From: Enchytraeus crypticus
Lineage: Eukaryota; Annelida; Clitellata; Enchytraeida; Enchytraeidae
DNA length: 64,000 bases
Direction of reading: 5' to 3'
NCBI GenBank assembly: GCA_905160935.1
Contig: CAJHZI010000561.1
Coordinates: 1 to 64,000 of the forward strand
Shown here piece after piece: positions 1 to 9,716 of this stretch (the stretch's first letter is position 1; each line of letters begins with the position of its first letter). The notes under the pieces were generated by a model. It searched no databases, was not told the DNA's origin, and saw only the letters and a list, made by a program, of their open reading frames with translations. The translations under genes and the position numbers were made by a program.

Positions 1-2
1 CT

Positions 3-1685
3 TTGGATCCTAAGTTAGCTACGCAAACTGAAATGGAAGCTGAAAATTATTTCACGAAGGATGGAATTCTTCATCATAAGTCATTAATCAGAGCAAGACG
101 GTTCAATGTGGAAGATGAAGCTGAAGCATTACAAGTTGCCATTCCTATTTCTATGAGGAAAGCTGTTTTAGAACAATACCATGACGACAACAGTCATGCA
201 GGTTTAGACAGAACTTATGAAACCATCAAGAGGAAGTACTTTTGGCCAGGCTTGTACAGAGACGTGAAGCAATACTGTAAGACTTGCTTGGTATGCCAGA
301 AAGTAAAAAGAGACGCACATTTTAGGAAAGCTTCTTTGAATCCATTGCCAGTAACCGACACTTGTTGTCAGAGGTACCACTTTGACATCTGTGGCCCTCT
401 AAAAGAGACAGCGGAAGGTTACAAATATATTCTATTATGTGTGGAATCATTCAGCCGGTTCCCTGAAGCATTTCCACTTAAAACGCAGGAAGCAACAGAA
501 GTAGCTGATATTCTCTATAACGAGATTATATGCAGATATGGAGCTATGCAGAGCCTAGTAACTGATAGAGGAGCTAATTTCATGTCTAAAGTCATAGCAC
601 GACTATGTCAACTGTTTGATATTCAGCATACGAAGACGTCTGCATATCATCCGCAAGCAAATGCAGCAGCCGAAAACTTCAATAGAAACATATGGACAGG
701 ACTAAAGGCCTACTGTGATAAGCAAGATCAATGGAATCAGTATCTGCAAACAATTATGCTTGCTTATCGTTCCACTGTATCTACGTACAGTACAGGTTTT
801 ACACCATATGAAGTTATGTTCGGCAGACAGATGAGATTACCTATCGACAACTATATAAGACTGACTGAAACAGAGCTAAATCCAGATAAAGCTGAATACA
901 TGCAGAAATTTCTTCAAAGGATCAAACTAATTCAAGAAATTGCTAAAGAGAATATTGAACAGAGTCAAGTATACTACAAGCAGCAATTTGATAAGAAAGC
1001 CAAGTTACCTGAATTTCAAGTAGGACAGAAAGTATGGTTATACGATCCTGTCACACCGCTAGGCAAATCCAGGAAATTGCAAATTCACTGGAAAGGTCCG
1101 TATTACATCACTGACAAGACATCTGACTGCAACTTTGTTCTGCGAAATTGTGAAACGCACAAACAAATAGGTTATCCAATACATGCAGACAGATTGAAAG
1201 CATATCATGATCAAGAAGATTCACATGTTAGAAATTATGCAAGACAGATACAGAATGAAGAAATGACTACTGAGGACAGAAGGAACGAGGAACAAGAACA
1301 CGATCATAATAATGGACAAAGTATGATCAATAATGAAGTAGAAAATGATGATGATAACTCAAATGTTACAAAGAGGACAGAAGATCAGACTACGTTAAAT
1401 GTAGCAGAGACTAATGATGAAAATGAAACACAGGCTCAAGGCATAAATAGTGAAGTAGTACGTGAGAACAAGAAAGAAGCTAAGAGAGCTTGGTATCCAG
1501 CTAAAAGACTACTGAAAATAAAGAAGATAAATAATGAGTACCATTACCTAGTAGAATGGGATGACCCAAATAGTAAGCCAAGTTGGGAGAATGAAAAAGA
1601 TATTTCAGAATATTTGAAGATGAACTATCATATAAATAGGACCAAAGAAGGAAAACTGAGAAAAAGACGGGTAGTGCAAAAATGA
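3..1685 (+). CDS. Ty3/gypsy retrotransposon Pol, C-terminal part (integrase plus chromodomain), cut by window edge
   Basis: An open frame enters from outside the window, so the first residues are not a real start. It covers the end of a retrotransposon Pol polyprotein. Seen in order: an HHCC zinc finger (H60, H65, C95, C98), the integrase core with D128 (FDICGPL), D188 (VTDRGANF) and E224 (AAAENF), a GPY/F-type module near residue 365 (WKGPYYI), an acidic low-complexity spacer, and a C-terminal chromodomain-like segment at about 495-545 (WYPAKRLL...YLVEWDD). The core inserts element cDNA into chromosomes; chromodomains in this family can steer insertion to particular chromatin. The visible frame is intact with all three catalytic acids, suggesting a young copy. 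Gag, protease and RT would lie to the left, off the window. Confidence 0.93.
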   Translation: MDPKLATQTEMEAENYFTKDGILHHKSLIRARRFNVEDEAEALQVAIPISMRKAVLEQYHDDNSHAGLDRTYETIKRKYFWPGLYRDVKQYCKTCLVCQKVKRDAHFRKASLNPLPVTDTCCQRYHFDICGPLKETAEGYKYILLCVESFSRFPEAFPLKTQEATEVADILYNEIICRYGAMQSLVTDRGANFMSKVIARLCQLFDIQHTKTSAYHPQANAAAENFNRNIWTGLKAYCDKQDQWNQYLQTIMLAYRSTVSTYSTGFTPYEVMFGRQMRLPIDNYIRLTETELNPDKAEYMQKFLQRIKLIQEIAKENIEQSQVYYKQQFDKKAKLPEFQVGQKVWLYDPVTPLGKSRKLQIHWKGPYYITDKTSDCNFVLRNCETHKQIGYPIHADRLKAYHDQEDSHVRNYARQIQNEEMTTEDRRNEEQEHDHNNGQSMINNEVENDDDNSNVTKRTEDQTTLNVAETNDENETQAQGINSEVVRENKKEAKRAWYPAKRLLKIKKINNEYHYLVEWDDPNSKPSWENEKDISEYLKMNYHINRTKEGKLRKRRVVQK

Positions 1686-3447
1686 GTGATTATTGTGTTT
1701 AGAGGAGTAAATGGACCACTATCAAATGTAAATAATGAAATCGTGAGAGAGAAAGATTGAAAATTATGAACCAATGTTAAAGTGAAGTGAAAATGAACAA
1801 ATGTTAAGAATGGAACATTTGATTGCGTTGTAGGGTACGTAAGAAGCCAATGAAGGCAAGAGCTGAGGAAGGGAAAGGGAAACCACCTCAGAAGCCATAT
1901 TGTTTCTCAAGCTATAGGCTACATAAGATATGGATAAGCCATAGACTTTGTGGGGGGATTAACTGATTGATCTAAGGAGTGTTCCTGTAGAGTGAAAAAA
2001 AACAAACTTTGAGTATCAATATGTACCTTGAACCTGCCACTGGGCAGTACATTCAAGATCATATATATATATGTGTGCATGCATTTTTTGTATTATTGTA
2101 TTTTAGTTATCGTCATTATATTATATTATACAAACTGTTTTGAGTTTTGATCGCGCATTATATGTACTTTGAATTTGTATTTAACAATTTACTGCCGTAT
2201 ATATATATTTGATTGTATGTTATGAGATAACGAGCATCAATGGGTGAACATAACGAGACAACATGACAGAACGGAGGCGCCTACGACTCCGGAGATCACG
2301 ATAAACTGCTTACATGCCTGATATGAACTGCTGTAAACAGAAATCACTCAGTGAATCTAATAAAACATCTCATGTATTTCAGGCAGCTCTGCAAAATTAT
2401 ATAACAGGCAGTGTAAAAGAAATAATTAAAGAAATGGTGATCTTATATTATTCTGTCATTCTCAATTGTTCATATGCTACGCATTTAATTCGTTTGTTTA
2501 GTCTCACAGATTTTTATGTATGTTCTAATTATGTAGTGGTGCTTTATTTCAATGTATCTATCGATTTGTTGATATGCTCGTTCTATTTTATATCAGACGC
2601 TATATTATGTACTTATTTGCCGCTATATTATGTACTTATTTGCGTAGAGTGTTCTATTTTATATCCGACATTATATTGTGTATTAACTTGCATAAATTAA
2701 CTTTCTACTTTATATCCGATAGTATATTATGTATTCACTTCTGTAGAATTTTGTAGTAGTTTAAAATATATGTTACATTGTGTCACAGTAATCTATGGCA
2801 TAGGTTAATTATTGGAACACACACTAAATGTGGTCAGAAAATAAAATAGGCTTAGAGTATAATAGAAATAATTAGAATATGATTTGAACAGCAAATCAAA
2901 TGATTAACTATATAAAAGCAATTAGAGTGCTACAGGCATCAATGACAGCAGTGAGCACTATTGAGGCAGAATCCAACGGGCGAGCAAAAAGATCCAAGGT
3001 TCAAAAACTGCGCAAATTTCAAAATCCAGTTTGAAGTATATACAGTAACATTTAGTTATTTTAAAATATTTTATAAGATAAGCCACAATGTCGTTAAAAT
3101 ATTTTAGCAATAATTATTATCTAAGAAAATATACCTAGTAAATTAATTTAAAGTATAAATGACAAAGAATACTTACAAAAGAAAGCTTTAGGAAACCTAG
3201 ATCTTACCATAACAACAAGATCTTGTTTCTGGTTCAGATACGGTAGAGTAGAGTTACCATTTGGAAAGAATTTTTCAGTGTTGCCTTGTTTTACAATAAC
3301 GTTTTAAAATTGTTGTCCTTTTACTTCAGCATAAAATCAGTTATTTGTATAAATTGCTTTGCGTAATCAAGAACTGACGTATATTTTATTTCTCTTTTTC
3401 ATGGCTTTACATAAATTGAGGCCAATTTATTTTTTAAAGGAAGGGAA
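1686..3447 (+). other. Untranslated 3' region of the gypsy element, no gene seen
   Basis: About 1.8 kb between the integrase stop and the putative LTR. It holds a SINE copy and AT-rich sequence. Open frames at 2314-2756 consist of repeated 'tatattatgtactt' stretches and show no envelope or other recognisable features, so I do not call them genes. A purine-rich stretch at 3436-3447 directly before TGTTACC looks like a polypurine tract, the site where plus-strand priming starts in LTR elements. Confidence 0.5.
1833..2070 (+). repeat. SINE-A copy (family A, ends CCTGCCACTTGGCAG-type)
   Basis: Matches other copies in this window: 'gggaaaccacctcagaagcc', 'gctataggctacataag', 'atatgtaccttgaacctgcc', ending in the CTGCCA...GGCAG stem. 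It is inserted in the gypsy 3' region. Confidence 0.75.
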
Positions 3448-5250
3448 TGTTACCATAATCGTATTTCTAGTTTAAATAATATGTTGAATAAATGCAATAT
3501 AGTTAAGTTTCATATTCATCTTGGGTCCGTATAAACTCACATGTGTGGTATATCAATAAAGCAATCAAGCCGTAAATCTATCAGAGTAAAGAGAATGCGG
3601 GAATCACGAGTACGGCATAGAGATGTGATTATTTATACAGATGCAGTGACTACACTGTAGCTGAGATACGTCGGCTACAGTGTTATTGTTATTATAAAAG
3701 AGGTGCAGGGAGTATTCGCTCCCCAATAAACAATGAAATGTTATGTAGTAACAAATGTAGACTTAAAGATTTCATTTAGTGTAAACATTGTAAATTAGTA
3801 CTTCGGGTTTAATCGAGTTAAGATAACGTTTGGATTATTGATATTACTTTATTGTTAGATGAAAATGAATGTTAATGTTCAAATCAAAAGGGTCTCACCT
3901 AAAAATATACATTGGGTGTCACCACAGTGAAACTGTAATTTACACTAGATGTCGTCTAAGCAGACATAATCAAAGATTGGTAGGAATATGGTAACTAAGT
4001 TTAACGTCAAGTTTGTCAGTTGTTTATGATATAAGCATCTAGTTGATTGCACTGTATATTATGATGGTAAATGCGAAATAGTAGTATGTGTAAGAAATAG
4101 ACGCAAAGTAGTAAATTACGTAGCTTAGAGAATATTGTTATTTTAATAATTTTGATTATTGTATGTTTTATATTTTGTGTTATGATTAGATATAATTTAT
4201 GTCTTGCACTATTGATACTGTTAATTATGGAATTAGTCAGTAGTGTTGGAATGCTGTAACATATAATCATATATTTTATATGAAAAGATACATCAAAGAT
4301 TAGACTACAAATTGTGAAAGGTTAGCAGTTGAGCTACGACATAGATTTCTTTAGATAACCTGAGCATGCCAGTGATTGACCTAAATAGAGAGGATAGAAT
4401 GCGGGAATGGACATCTGGAAGGACGACGTTATAAGATGCAAGTCTGAATTCATCCGAATGCTGGAAAAGCAATTAAGAGATCGCTAATGGCACGAGTGAT
4501 AGTTTCATTGTCTTGGAATGTCTGATAGATTAAAGAGAATTGTTTGTGTGATCTAAGGCCGGAATTATAGGATAAATCACGGAAGTCAAACTAAGAAGTC
4601 AACTGTGATTGGAGGATTAGATTATCTTAAATATAATGAATTAACTCTATTGGACAGTACATAGGAAGAAGGCGCGGTTTAGCAGGAATAGAAAGACCTC
4701 AGATGAGAATAGAGGAGGAAGAGTTAGTTAGGGAGAGATAGTCTAAGAATAAGGAGCTAAGGAAAGAAGAGTCCAAGAGAAGAGGGTTAAGGAAAGAGCA
4801 GTCTAAGAGAAGGGAGTCAAGCTGAGTAAAGTCTAGTAGAAGTGAAGAAACAGCTAAGTCGAGATCAAGACAAGTTGAATCTGGCTAAGTCCAAGGGCTG
4901 TTTAGAAAAGACTTAGAAGTTTGTCACAGACAGTAACAGAAAGAATTTAGAGTAAAGATAGTAGAATAGTAGAAGATATAAAGATTCATAGGGAGCAAAA
5001 GTTAAAGATATTTATATATAGATATTTATACATATGTTTCTATATCAAGTTTAAGTGGTAGAATTAGGGACTGATCATAACTGTGAAAGCGTATTGCCTG
5101 TCTAGAATAATTAGTTGAATAGAACATTGGTGTCTTGCTAGAATTGTAATTGCTAATTAATTAATAATAATAAACCCTGATCATATTACAAATGACTGTT
5201 TTCTATTAATGTGTCGTTTTATCGTGCTTCATTAGTAAGAAGCAACAATA
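3448..5250 (+). repeat. Putative 3' LTR of the gypsy element
   Basis: Starts with TGTTACC right after a polypurine stretch and ends near 5250 with a CAACA-like end. An AATAAA signal at about 5168 sits about 80 bases before that end, as expected for R/U5. The right boundary is uncertain, and no second LTR is in the window to compare. The sequence just past the end (GGCGACGG) resembles the start of a gypsy internal region, so an LTR-LTR composite is possible. Weak open frames such as 4016-4270 on the - strand are not convincing genes. Confidence 0.35.
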
Positions 5251-5306
5251 CAAATAGGCGACGGCCAACTAAATAAATACTACCTGTGAGTCACTAGTTT
5301 CCCAAG

Positions 5307-5903
5307 TCAGAGGTTCTCAGAGAGTAAGTGTTTTAAGAACGACCACAAACACAAGATAACACAACGCAATAGTATTAGCAGAACCTTTGATATATTATTA
5401 TTTCTAGTAGGCCTATAACCTGCTGCAGGTATATTAACCGATGCACTAATTTCATCACTATCTGCACTTGAAGATGTATCTTTACTCCAACATTGTTTAA
5501 GACCTGAACTACTGTTAAAATCATCCGGATAAATTAGATAACCTAACATTGATGTAGTTTGTCCTGGAAAATTTAAAGTTTCCATTATTTGCCCACCTAA
5601 TCTGTACTGAATACTTGAAAACATATACATTACAGCATTATTAATTAAAGCTATTTGTGCATCAGCTGCATAAGCATTATCGTTATCATTTCTAACTAAC
5701 TGCCCTTTTACTTCCACATAACTTTGAGAAGGAATATAATAAGTATCACTAGCTGGGATTCTAATTTCAATTGTGTGTCCAAAGTTATTAAAATCTGCTT
5801 TACTTTGAGGAATAAAAGTCTTAAAATCTTTTCTTTCAATACTGTTATCAACAAGTACTTGACTTTGTAATATAAGTGCATCGTTATCTATTTCTGTCTG
5901 CAT
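5307..5903 (-). pseudogene. Polinton major capsid protein, N-terminal fragment
   Basis: The 198-codon frame begins at ATG 5903 (context CAGTAAATG). The N-terminal 160-170 residues resemble the first part of Polinton double-jelly-roll major capsid proteins: a SYVEVKGQL strand, a VALINNA-like segment (here IALINNAVMYMFSSIQY), and a YLIYPDDF...QCW block. The last 25-30 residues turn hydrophobic and unlike a capsid, and the frame stops at 5307, whereas full proteins run to several hundred residues. Similarity therefore ends near 5400, close to the presumed gypsy junction. Assignment rests on recognised segments, not an alignment. Confidence 0.72.
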
Positions 5904-5912
5904 TTACTGGTA

Positions 5913-6233
5913 TTAAAATCTCTTGATACCACTACCAGTTACCAATCTTTCCAGTATTTGTTTTGAATTATCATCTAACTGCTTCTTCTTATCAGTAGAG
6001 AGTTTCTTAATTAAAGCTTTACTTCCTTCTGTAAGAGCGAAAGCTCCTATTTCCCCTAAAGATGATAGCATAGGTTTAGCAATCAGATCTTTATTTTGAG
6101 TAATATAAGAACCAATATCTTTCAGCGTATCTACAAAACCGTAACCATATATCATATTTCTTTTAGAGGTGTACAGAAGTTTGTTCTGGACCCCCGAAGG
6201 GGCATACATTTGATTCTTCTTTTTTACGATCAT
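5913..6233 (-). CDS. Small Polinton virion-associated protein, next to the capsid gene
   Basis: 106 residues, very basic at the N terminus (MIVKKKNQMYAPSG) with a tail of VTGSGIKRF. It lies 9 bases upstream of the capsid gene on the same strand. Small proteins with a 'YAPSG' start and a Gly-Ser-Gly basic end are a recurrent part of animal Polintons, as I recall. The tail resembles an adenovirus-type protease site (x-x-Gly-x-Gly), so it may be matured by the protease at 8641-9090. Exact role unknown; a minor virion or core component is the best guess. Confidence 0.65.
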   Translation of the reverse strand: MIVKKKNQMYAPSGVQNKLLYTSKRNMIYGYGFVDTLKDIGSYITQNKDLIAKPMLSSLGEIGAFALTEGSKALIKKLSTDKKKQLDDNSKQILERLVTGSGIKRF

Positions 6234-6239
6234 CTTTAT

Positions 6240-6960
6240 TTAAACAGATATAAAAGATCTGGCCTCTCTAATCAATATGTCAACAGTAATTTTTTCTCCC
6301 ATTAGGTCAATAGGTTTATTATCCTGATCTGTTAACCATATCCTAATACTTTGTATATTGGGTCTTCCTACAACTGGAAGAAATATTAATTCAGGACTTG
6401 GTCTCTCTATTACTTTATATCCTGGACTTACTCTTTGTGTAAAGTTATATATAACATTTGATCGAGAACTATTAACGTAAGTACCAATAATGATATCACA
6501 GTGTACCAGTATTGAGTTTACTTTTTCTATATCTATTATGTTTGGTGATTGATGAGTACCCAAACCCAACTTTTCATTTGTAAATCCTAAAGTTCTACCT
6601 ATCGAATTTTCTACTCCAAAATCTACCATATAGTTTTCATTAGGTATAACAAGTATTGTTTTAAACGTTGGTTTATAAATAGTCTATTTCAATTTCAGAA
6701 ATTTCTTCTGTGAGCTTTATTTTTGAATTAATTTCAGCCAGTTCATAAGCACCCCTTTCAAATGTTATCGTTTTCCAACTAACCCCCTTATCTGTAGAGT
6801 ATTTAAATTTATTATTAGTTTCTGTAATATTCGGTACAGAATTATAAGTGTGTAATGATAGAAATGCTGCTTCATATCTTTTGCTTGTATCAAGGTATAT
6901 TGGAGGATTTAGAGTTGTGGTAAAATCGGTTGTATTGCTAGATAATGTTAGCTTTGCCAT
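6240..6960 (-). pseudogene. Polinton penton/minor capsid (single jelly roll) gene, broken by a frameshift
   Basis: Two frames together cover one penton-type protein. 6673-6960 gives the N-terminal 95 residues (ATG 6960; 'NPPIYLDTSKRYEAAFLSLH'). 6240 to about 6680, one base out of register (+1), gives the rest (VDFGVENSIGRTLGF, VNSILVHCDII, IRIWLTDQD). The second frame opens only about 10 bases before the first one stops, so one small indel near 6676-6690 explains the break. In intact Polintons this protein forms the pentameric vertex next to the double-jelly-roll capsomers. As it stands it cannot give a full-length product without frameshifting. Confidence 0.8.
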
Positions 6961-7005
6961 TTGTATTTACTGATTTTAAATCAGTAAAGACGTGACCAAA
7001 GGTCA

Positions 7006-7827
7006 CTATAAGTGAAGATTATTACTCTTTAAGATTTGATCATGGGTATCCTTACAGATAATTTTATTGTTCAATAACTCATCCAAAATAGTAATAATAG
7101 TATTATAAACTCCATTATTACCTGCGTGATATGCAGCAATATATTCTTCCAATTTTTGAAGTAAATCATTTGCATCACTATATACTAAAGCATAGTTTGT
7201 TTTAGGTCTCCCTCTTCCACATTTCTTTTTAACAAGTTTCTTTTTCTTTTTACCCTCTCCAACTACTTGTTTACTTTCCTGAATATACTTTAACCTGTTC
7301 TTATATTTATCTAACGTAACCCTTTGTGAATTATATATCTCTTTCTCTCTATCCGACTTCTTAGATAATCGATCATCTCGAAATTCTTGTGCTAGACTTT
7401 TTATTTTTGTTGTAACCTCTCTTAGAAGTTCAGGAATTTCATCAATGTTATGAAACACCTCACTGGGAAGTGGAAAGCTTAAGTCTTCTAAATTTTCTAT
7501 ATCTGTTTCGTTAAATTCTTTATTTAAGTTAACTCTTGGAGTAATTGGAGTAGATTCCTTTGGTTCACTAAATACATCAGTAAGACCTGACATTTCTTGT
7601 ATCACATCTCTTAAAGCAAGTCTTTGTTCATTTGCTAAAATTTTATTTAAATTTTGTTTCTCATCAGTAACATTTTGCATAGCTTCTTTAGTAGTATTTA
7701 TGATTGGTTTGAATAATTCTGACTGACTCTCGTATGTTTGTTGTTTACCAACTTTTTCATCTCGGAACATTTCCTTAACCTCATTTTTAACCTTACTGTA
7801 AGTTGTAGGATCAAATTTCACCATCAT
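7006..7827 (-). CDS. Polinton core/DNA-binding protein candidate with AT-hook
   Basis: 273 residues, start ATG at 7827 or two codons in. The N-terminal 180 residues are charged and mostly helical. A strongly basic stretch near residues 195-210 contains KKKKKLVKKKCGRGRPK, an AT-hook (GRGRP) that binds AT-rich minor grooves. The C-terminal 60 residues are helical with a YNTIITILDELLNNKII segment that recurs in Polinton proteins, as I recall. Position between the ATPase and penton genes and the basic centre fit a virion core protein that packs DNA. No enzyme motif seen. Confidence 0.6.
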   Translation of the reverse strand: MMVKFDPTTYSKVKNEVKEMFRDEKVGKQQTYESQSELFKPIINTTKEAMQNVTDEKQNLNKILANEQRLALRDVIQEMSGLTDVFSEPKESTPITPRVNLNKEFNETDIENLEDLSFPLPSEVFHNIDEIPELLREVTTKIKSLAQEFRDDRLSKKSDREKEIYNSQRVTLDKYKNRLKYIQESKQVVGEGKKKKKLVKKKCGRGRPKTNYALVYSDANDLLQKLEEYIAAYHAGNNGVYNTIITILDELLNNKIICKDTHDQILKSNNLHL

Positions 7828-7854
7828 ATCTATATTTATATTGTATTATTTTGA

Positions 7855-7905
7855 CTTCTATGTATTTCTATGTATTTCTATGTATTTCTATGTATTTCTA
7901 TGAAT
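7855..7905. repeat. Short tandem repeat overlapping the 3' end of the ATPase gene
   Basis: Five near-perfect copies of an 11-bp unit (tctatgtattt). The ATPase stop codon lies inside the repeat, so the number of units decides the C-terminal tail and the spacing to the next gene. Confidence 0.85.
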
Positions 7906-8594
7906 TTGTTTGGAATATATAAAGTATCATAATTTAAGAGATATCTTCCACATTCAGGAGGTTCCCAAAGATTGATTACTATATATCCGTGCTTCTTAGA
8001 CCATGCATTATCACAAAGTTTTTCAAACTCTTCTAACCCCATATCACCAGAAATATGTGTATCATAGAAATATTTAACTGTCTTTTTATCTTGATGAAAT
8101 AAAATAAATATATTAGCATTTTGACGTATTCCATGTTTCTTTAACTGATGTAAGCTTTGACATAAATAAAATGCATTTACATTGTTGTGTCTACCTCTGC
8201 AAAAGTAATCTGTCATAACTTTTTGATCCTCATTCATAACATCATCGAAAACTACAATATGAGTTGCATCCTTATCCAGTTCTTCTGGACCTATAATACT
8301 TGTATCTTTAGGATTGTACAAAGTAACAATGTCACTAGTTTCAGAAATTTCTGTATTAATATCTTGTAGATATCTATAAGCAGGTTGATGAGGTGTTGTA
8401 GTGTATATTATTATGTCATCGTATTTTAGAACTTTATTTAGTAAAAAATTAAGCATCAGATTAGTTTTTCCACACCCAGTGCTTCCAGCTATTATCATAA
8501 ATACATTTTTAGGAAAAATATCTACATGCTTATTGCGTTTTGAACTATCATATATTTTATTAAGTATTTGTGAAAAGTCTTTGTTAAGAGACAT
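7878..8594 (-). CDS. Polinton genome-packaging ATPase (FtsK-HerA/A32 type)
   Basis: 238 residues from ATG 8594. Walker A is GSTGCGKT at residues 37-44 and Walker B is IVVFDD at 113-118; further on comes CRGRHNNVNAFYLCQS, typical of the A32-like group where a sensor follows the second strand. In these viruses and elements the enzyme pumps DNA into the preformed capsid using ATP. Length matches the small A32-like ATPases. The gene ends within a short tandem repeat. The frame is intact. Confidence 0.9.
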   Translation of the reverse strand: MSLNKDFSQILNKIYDSSKRNKHVDIFPKNVFMIIAGSTGCGKTNLMLNFLLNKVLKYDDIIIYTTTPHQPAYRYLQDINTEISETSDIVTLYNPKDTSIIGPEELDKDATHIVVFDDVMNEDQKVMTDYFCRGRHNNVNAFYLCQSLHQLKKHGIRQNANIFILFHQDKKTVKYFYDTHISGDMGLEEFEKLCDNAWSKKHGYIVINLWEPPECGRYLLNYDTLYIPNKFIEIHRNT

Positions 8595-8600
8595 TAGTTC

Positions 8601-8638
8601 TTCAACTTTGTTGACGCAGAACTTCGTTCTGATTTACT
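8601..8638 (-). promoter_or_regulatory. Shared 38-bp intergenic motif upstream of the ATPase gene
   Basis: Nearly identical (2 differences) to 9661-9698, which precedes the minor virion protein gene. It contains two small palindromes, CAACTTTGTTG-like and CAGAACTTCGTTCTG. The position right before the start codon in both places suggests a promoter or a transcript-end hairpin for the upstream gene. Confidence 0.45.
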
Positions 8639-8640
8639 AG

Positions 8641-9090
8641 CTACGAAGTTGCTAGCTGTCTTCGACAGATTTGGAACAATTCATGCAATATATCATGAAA
8701 ACTTTGCCCCTTGTTTAATTCATTAATAACATATATAGAGTAATGACCACATATAACTTCATCTCTAGCTTGAATTTTGTACGTACTAATATACCCATCC
8801 TTTTCTGAGCAATAATTCTTAATTTCTAATGGTGGTTCAAATCCGAAACTATCAAAGTAATAACAATTTTTACCCGTACTATAAAGACTAACCCAATGGG
8901 TTCCTTGACCCTTGGTATCATCCATATTGCATATTAAGCTTTCGTCATTGCTAATCTTTCCTTTTAACTCATCTCTCATAAATACTCCGCTAAAATTTTT
9001 AATTGATTTACATTTATCTATAATGTCAAAATTACTTAATGGCTTTAGGGGTAAAGAAAATTTGCGAAGAAATTTAGAAAAAGTTAACAA
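8641..9090 (-). CDS. Polinton adenovirus-type cysteine protease
   Basis: About 149 residues with the C5-family layout: His65 in GTHW, Asp80 in YYFDSFG, Cys114 in ICGHYSIYVI. This enzyme cuts capsid and core precursors during virion assembly. The frame overlaps the end of the preceding gene (9084-9665) and has no ATG before residue 38. It lies in the -1 frame relative to that gene and opens just after an in-frame stop at 9109-9111, beside an A7 run. It may therefore be made by frameshifting, by a non-AUG start, or not at all in this copy. Catalytic residues are intact. Confidence 0.85.
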   Translation of the reverse strand: MLTFSKFLRKFSLPLKPLSNFDIIDKCKSIKNFSGVFMRDELKGKISNDESLICNMDDTKGQGTHWVSLYSTGKNCYYFDSFGFEPPLEIKNYCSEKDGYISTYKIQARDEVICGHYSIYVINELNKGQSFHDILHELFQICRRQLATS

Positions 9091-9659
9091 TTGCAGGGTT
9101 TTGTTTTTTTAAGTAAAATTCCTGATCCTTCTCGTTCTAAGTATAAACCGTTACCCCAGACAGCACCTCTAAGGCCTCTTGTATTACCTCCTAAACCATA
9201 ATTATTTAAGGCTTGCAATAATAAATCTCCACTTATTGATCTTGGACCAAAAATGGATTTTCCATTAACCCCTATTTTATCTTTTTCTATTTTCTCCATT
9301 TCTCGATTATGTCGCGCCGTTTCAGATACTTGTTTACTAGAATTTACTGCACTGGCTATACCCCCAGCTAACCCACCTGCTGCACCTAGAAGAACTGCTG
9401 GAATTGCAGCAAGTAGTGGTAAGAAACCTCCAGTTTTTTCCATATGCTTAAGTTGAGATTTACTAAGTTTCAATTCCACTCCACCCTTAGCTTTTTTAAT
9501 TTTATTTAATTGAGTTGCCGATAAAGGAAGATTAATATCTCCCGTTAAGTGATCTTTAGGTAACCTTATTATCACTTCACATCCATTATCATAAGCATGC
9601 TTAATTTTAGTTGCCTGCCCAGGTGTAAGTTTAACTCCGTGATTAATGTATTGAGTCAT
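9084..9659 (-). CDS. Polinton membrane-active minor virion protein (adenovirus pVI/pX-like)
   Basis: 191 residues from ATG 9659. The N-terminal half has repeated 'LTPGQATKIKHA' and 'LSATQLNKIKKA'-like helices alternating with short strands. A glycine- and alanine-rich hydrophobic stretch at 78-106 (GGFLPLLAAIPAVLLGAAGG) is followed by a charged helix, and the end has a GNGLYLEREGSG motif. The general design matches a Polinton minor virion protein often compared with adenovirus membrane-lytic or core proteins. The Gly-rich ends resemble cleavage sites for the protease encoded next. Its last codons overlap that protease frame. Confidence 0.7.
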   Translation of the reverse strand: MTQYINHGVKLTPGQATKIKHAYDNGCEVIIRLPKDHLTGDINLPLSATQLNKIKKAKGGVELKLSKSQLKHMEKTGGFLPLLAAIPAVLLGAAGGLAGGIASAVNSSKQVSETARHNREMEKIEKDKIGVNGKSIFGPRSISGDLLLQALNNYGLGGNTRGLRGAVWGNGLYLEREGSGILLKKTKPCNC

Positions 9660-9660
9660 C

Positions 9661-9698
9661 TTCAACTTTGTTGTCGCAGAACTTTGTTCTGATTTACT
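9661..9698 (-). promoter_or_regulatory. Second copy of the 38-bp intergenic motif
   Basis: Partner of 8601-8638. It sits in the divergent gap between the minor virion gene (-) and the fibre-like gene (+, start 9717). Confidence 0.45.
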
Positions 9699-9716
9699 GG
9701 TTTTAAAATATAGTAA

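Noticed and set aside
2314-2756. Envelope-like gene after the gypsy integrase
   Set aside because: The hydrophobic frames arise from repeated AT-rich sequence; no signal peptide, glycosylation pattern or fusion motif.
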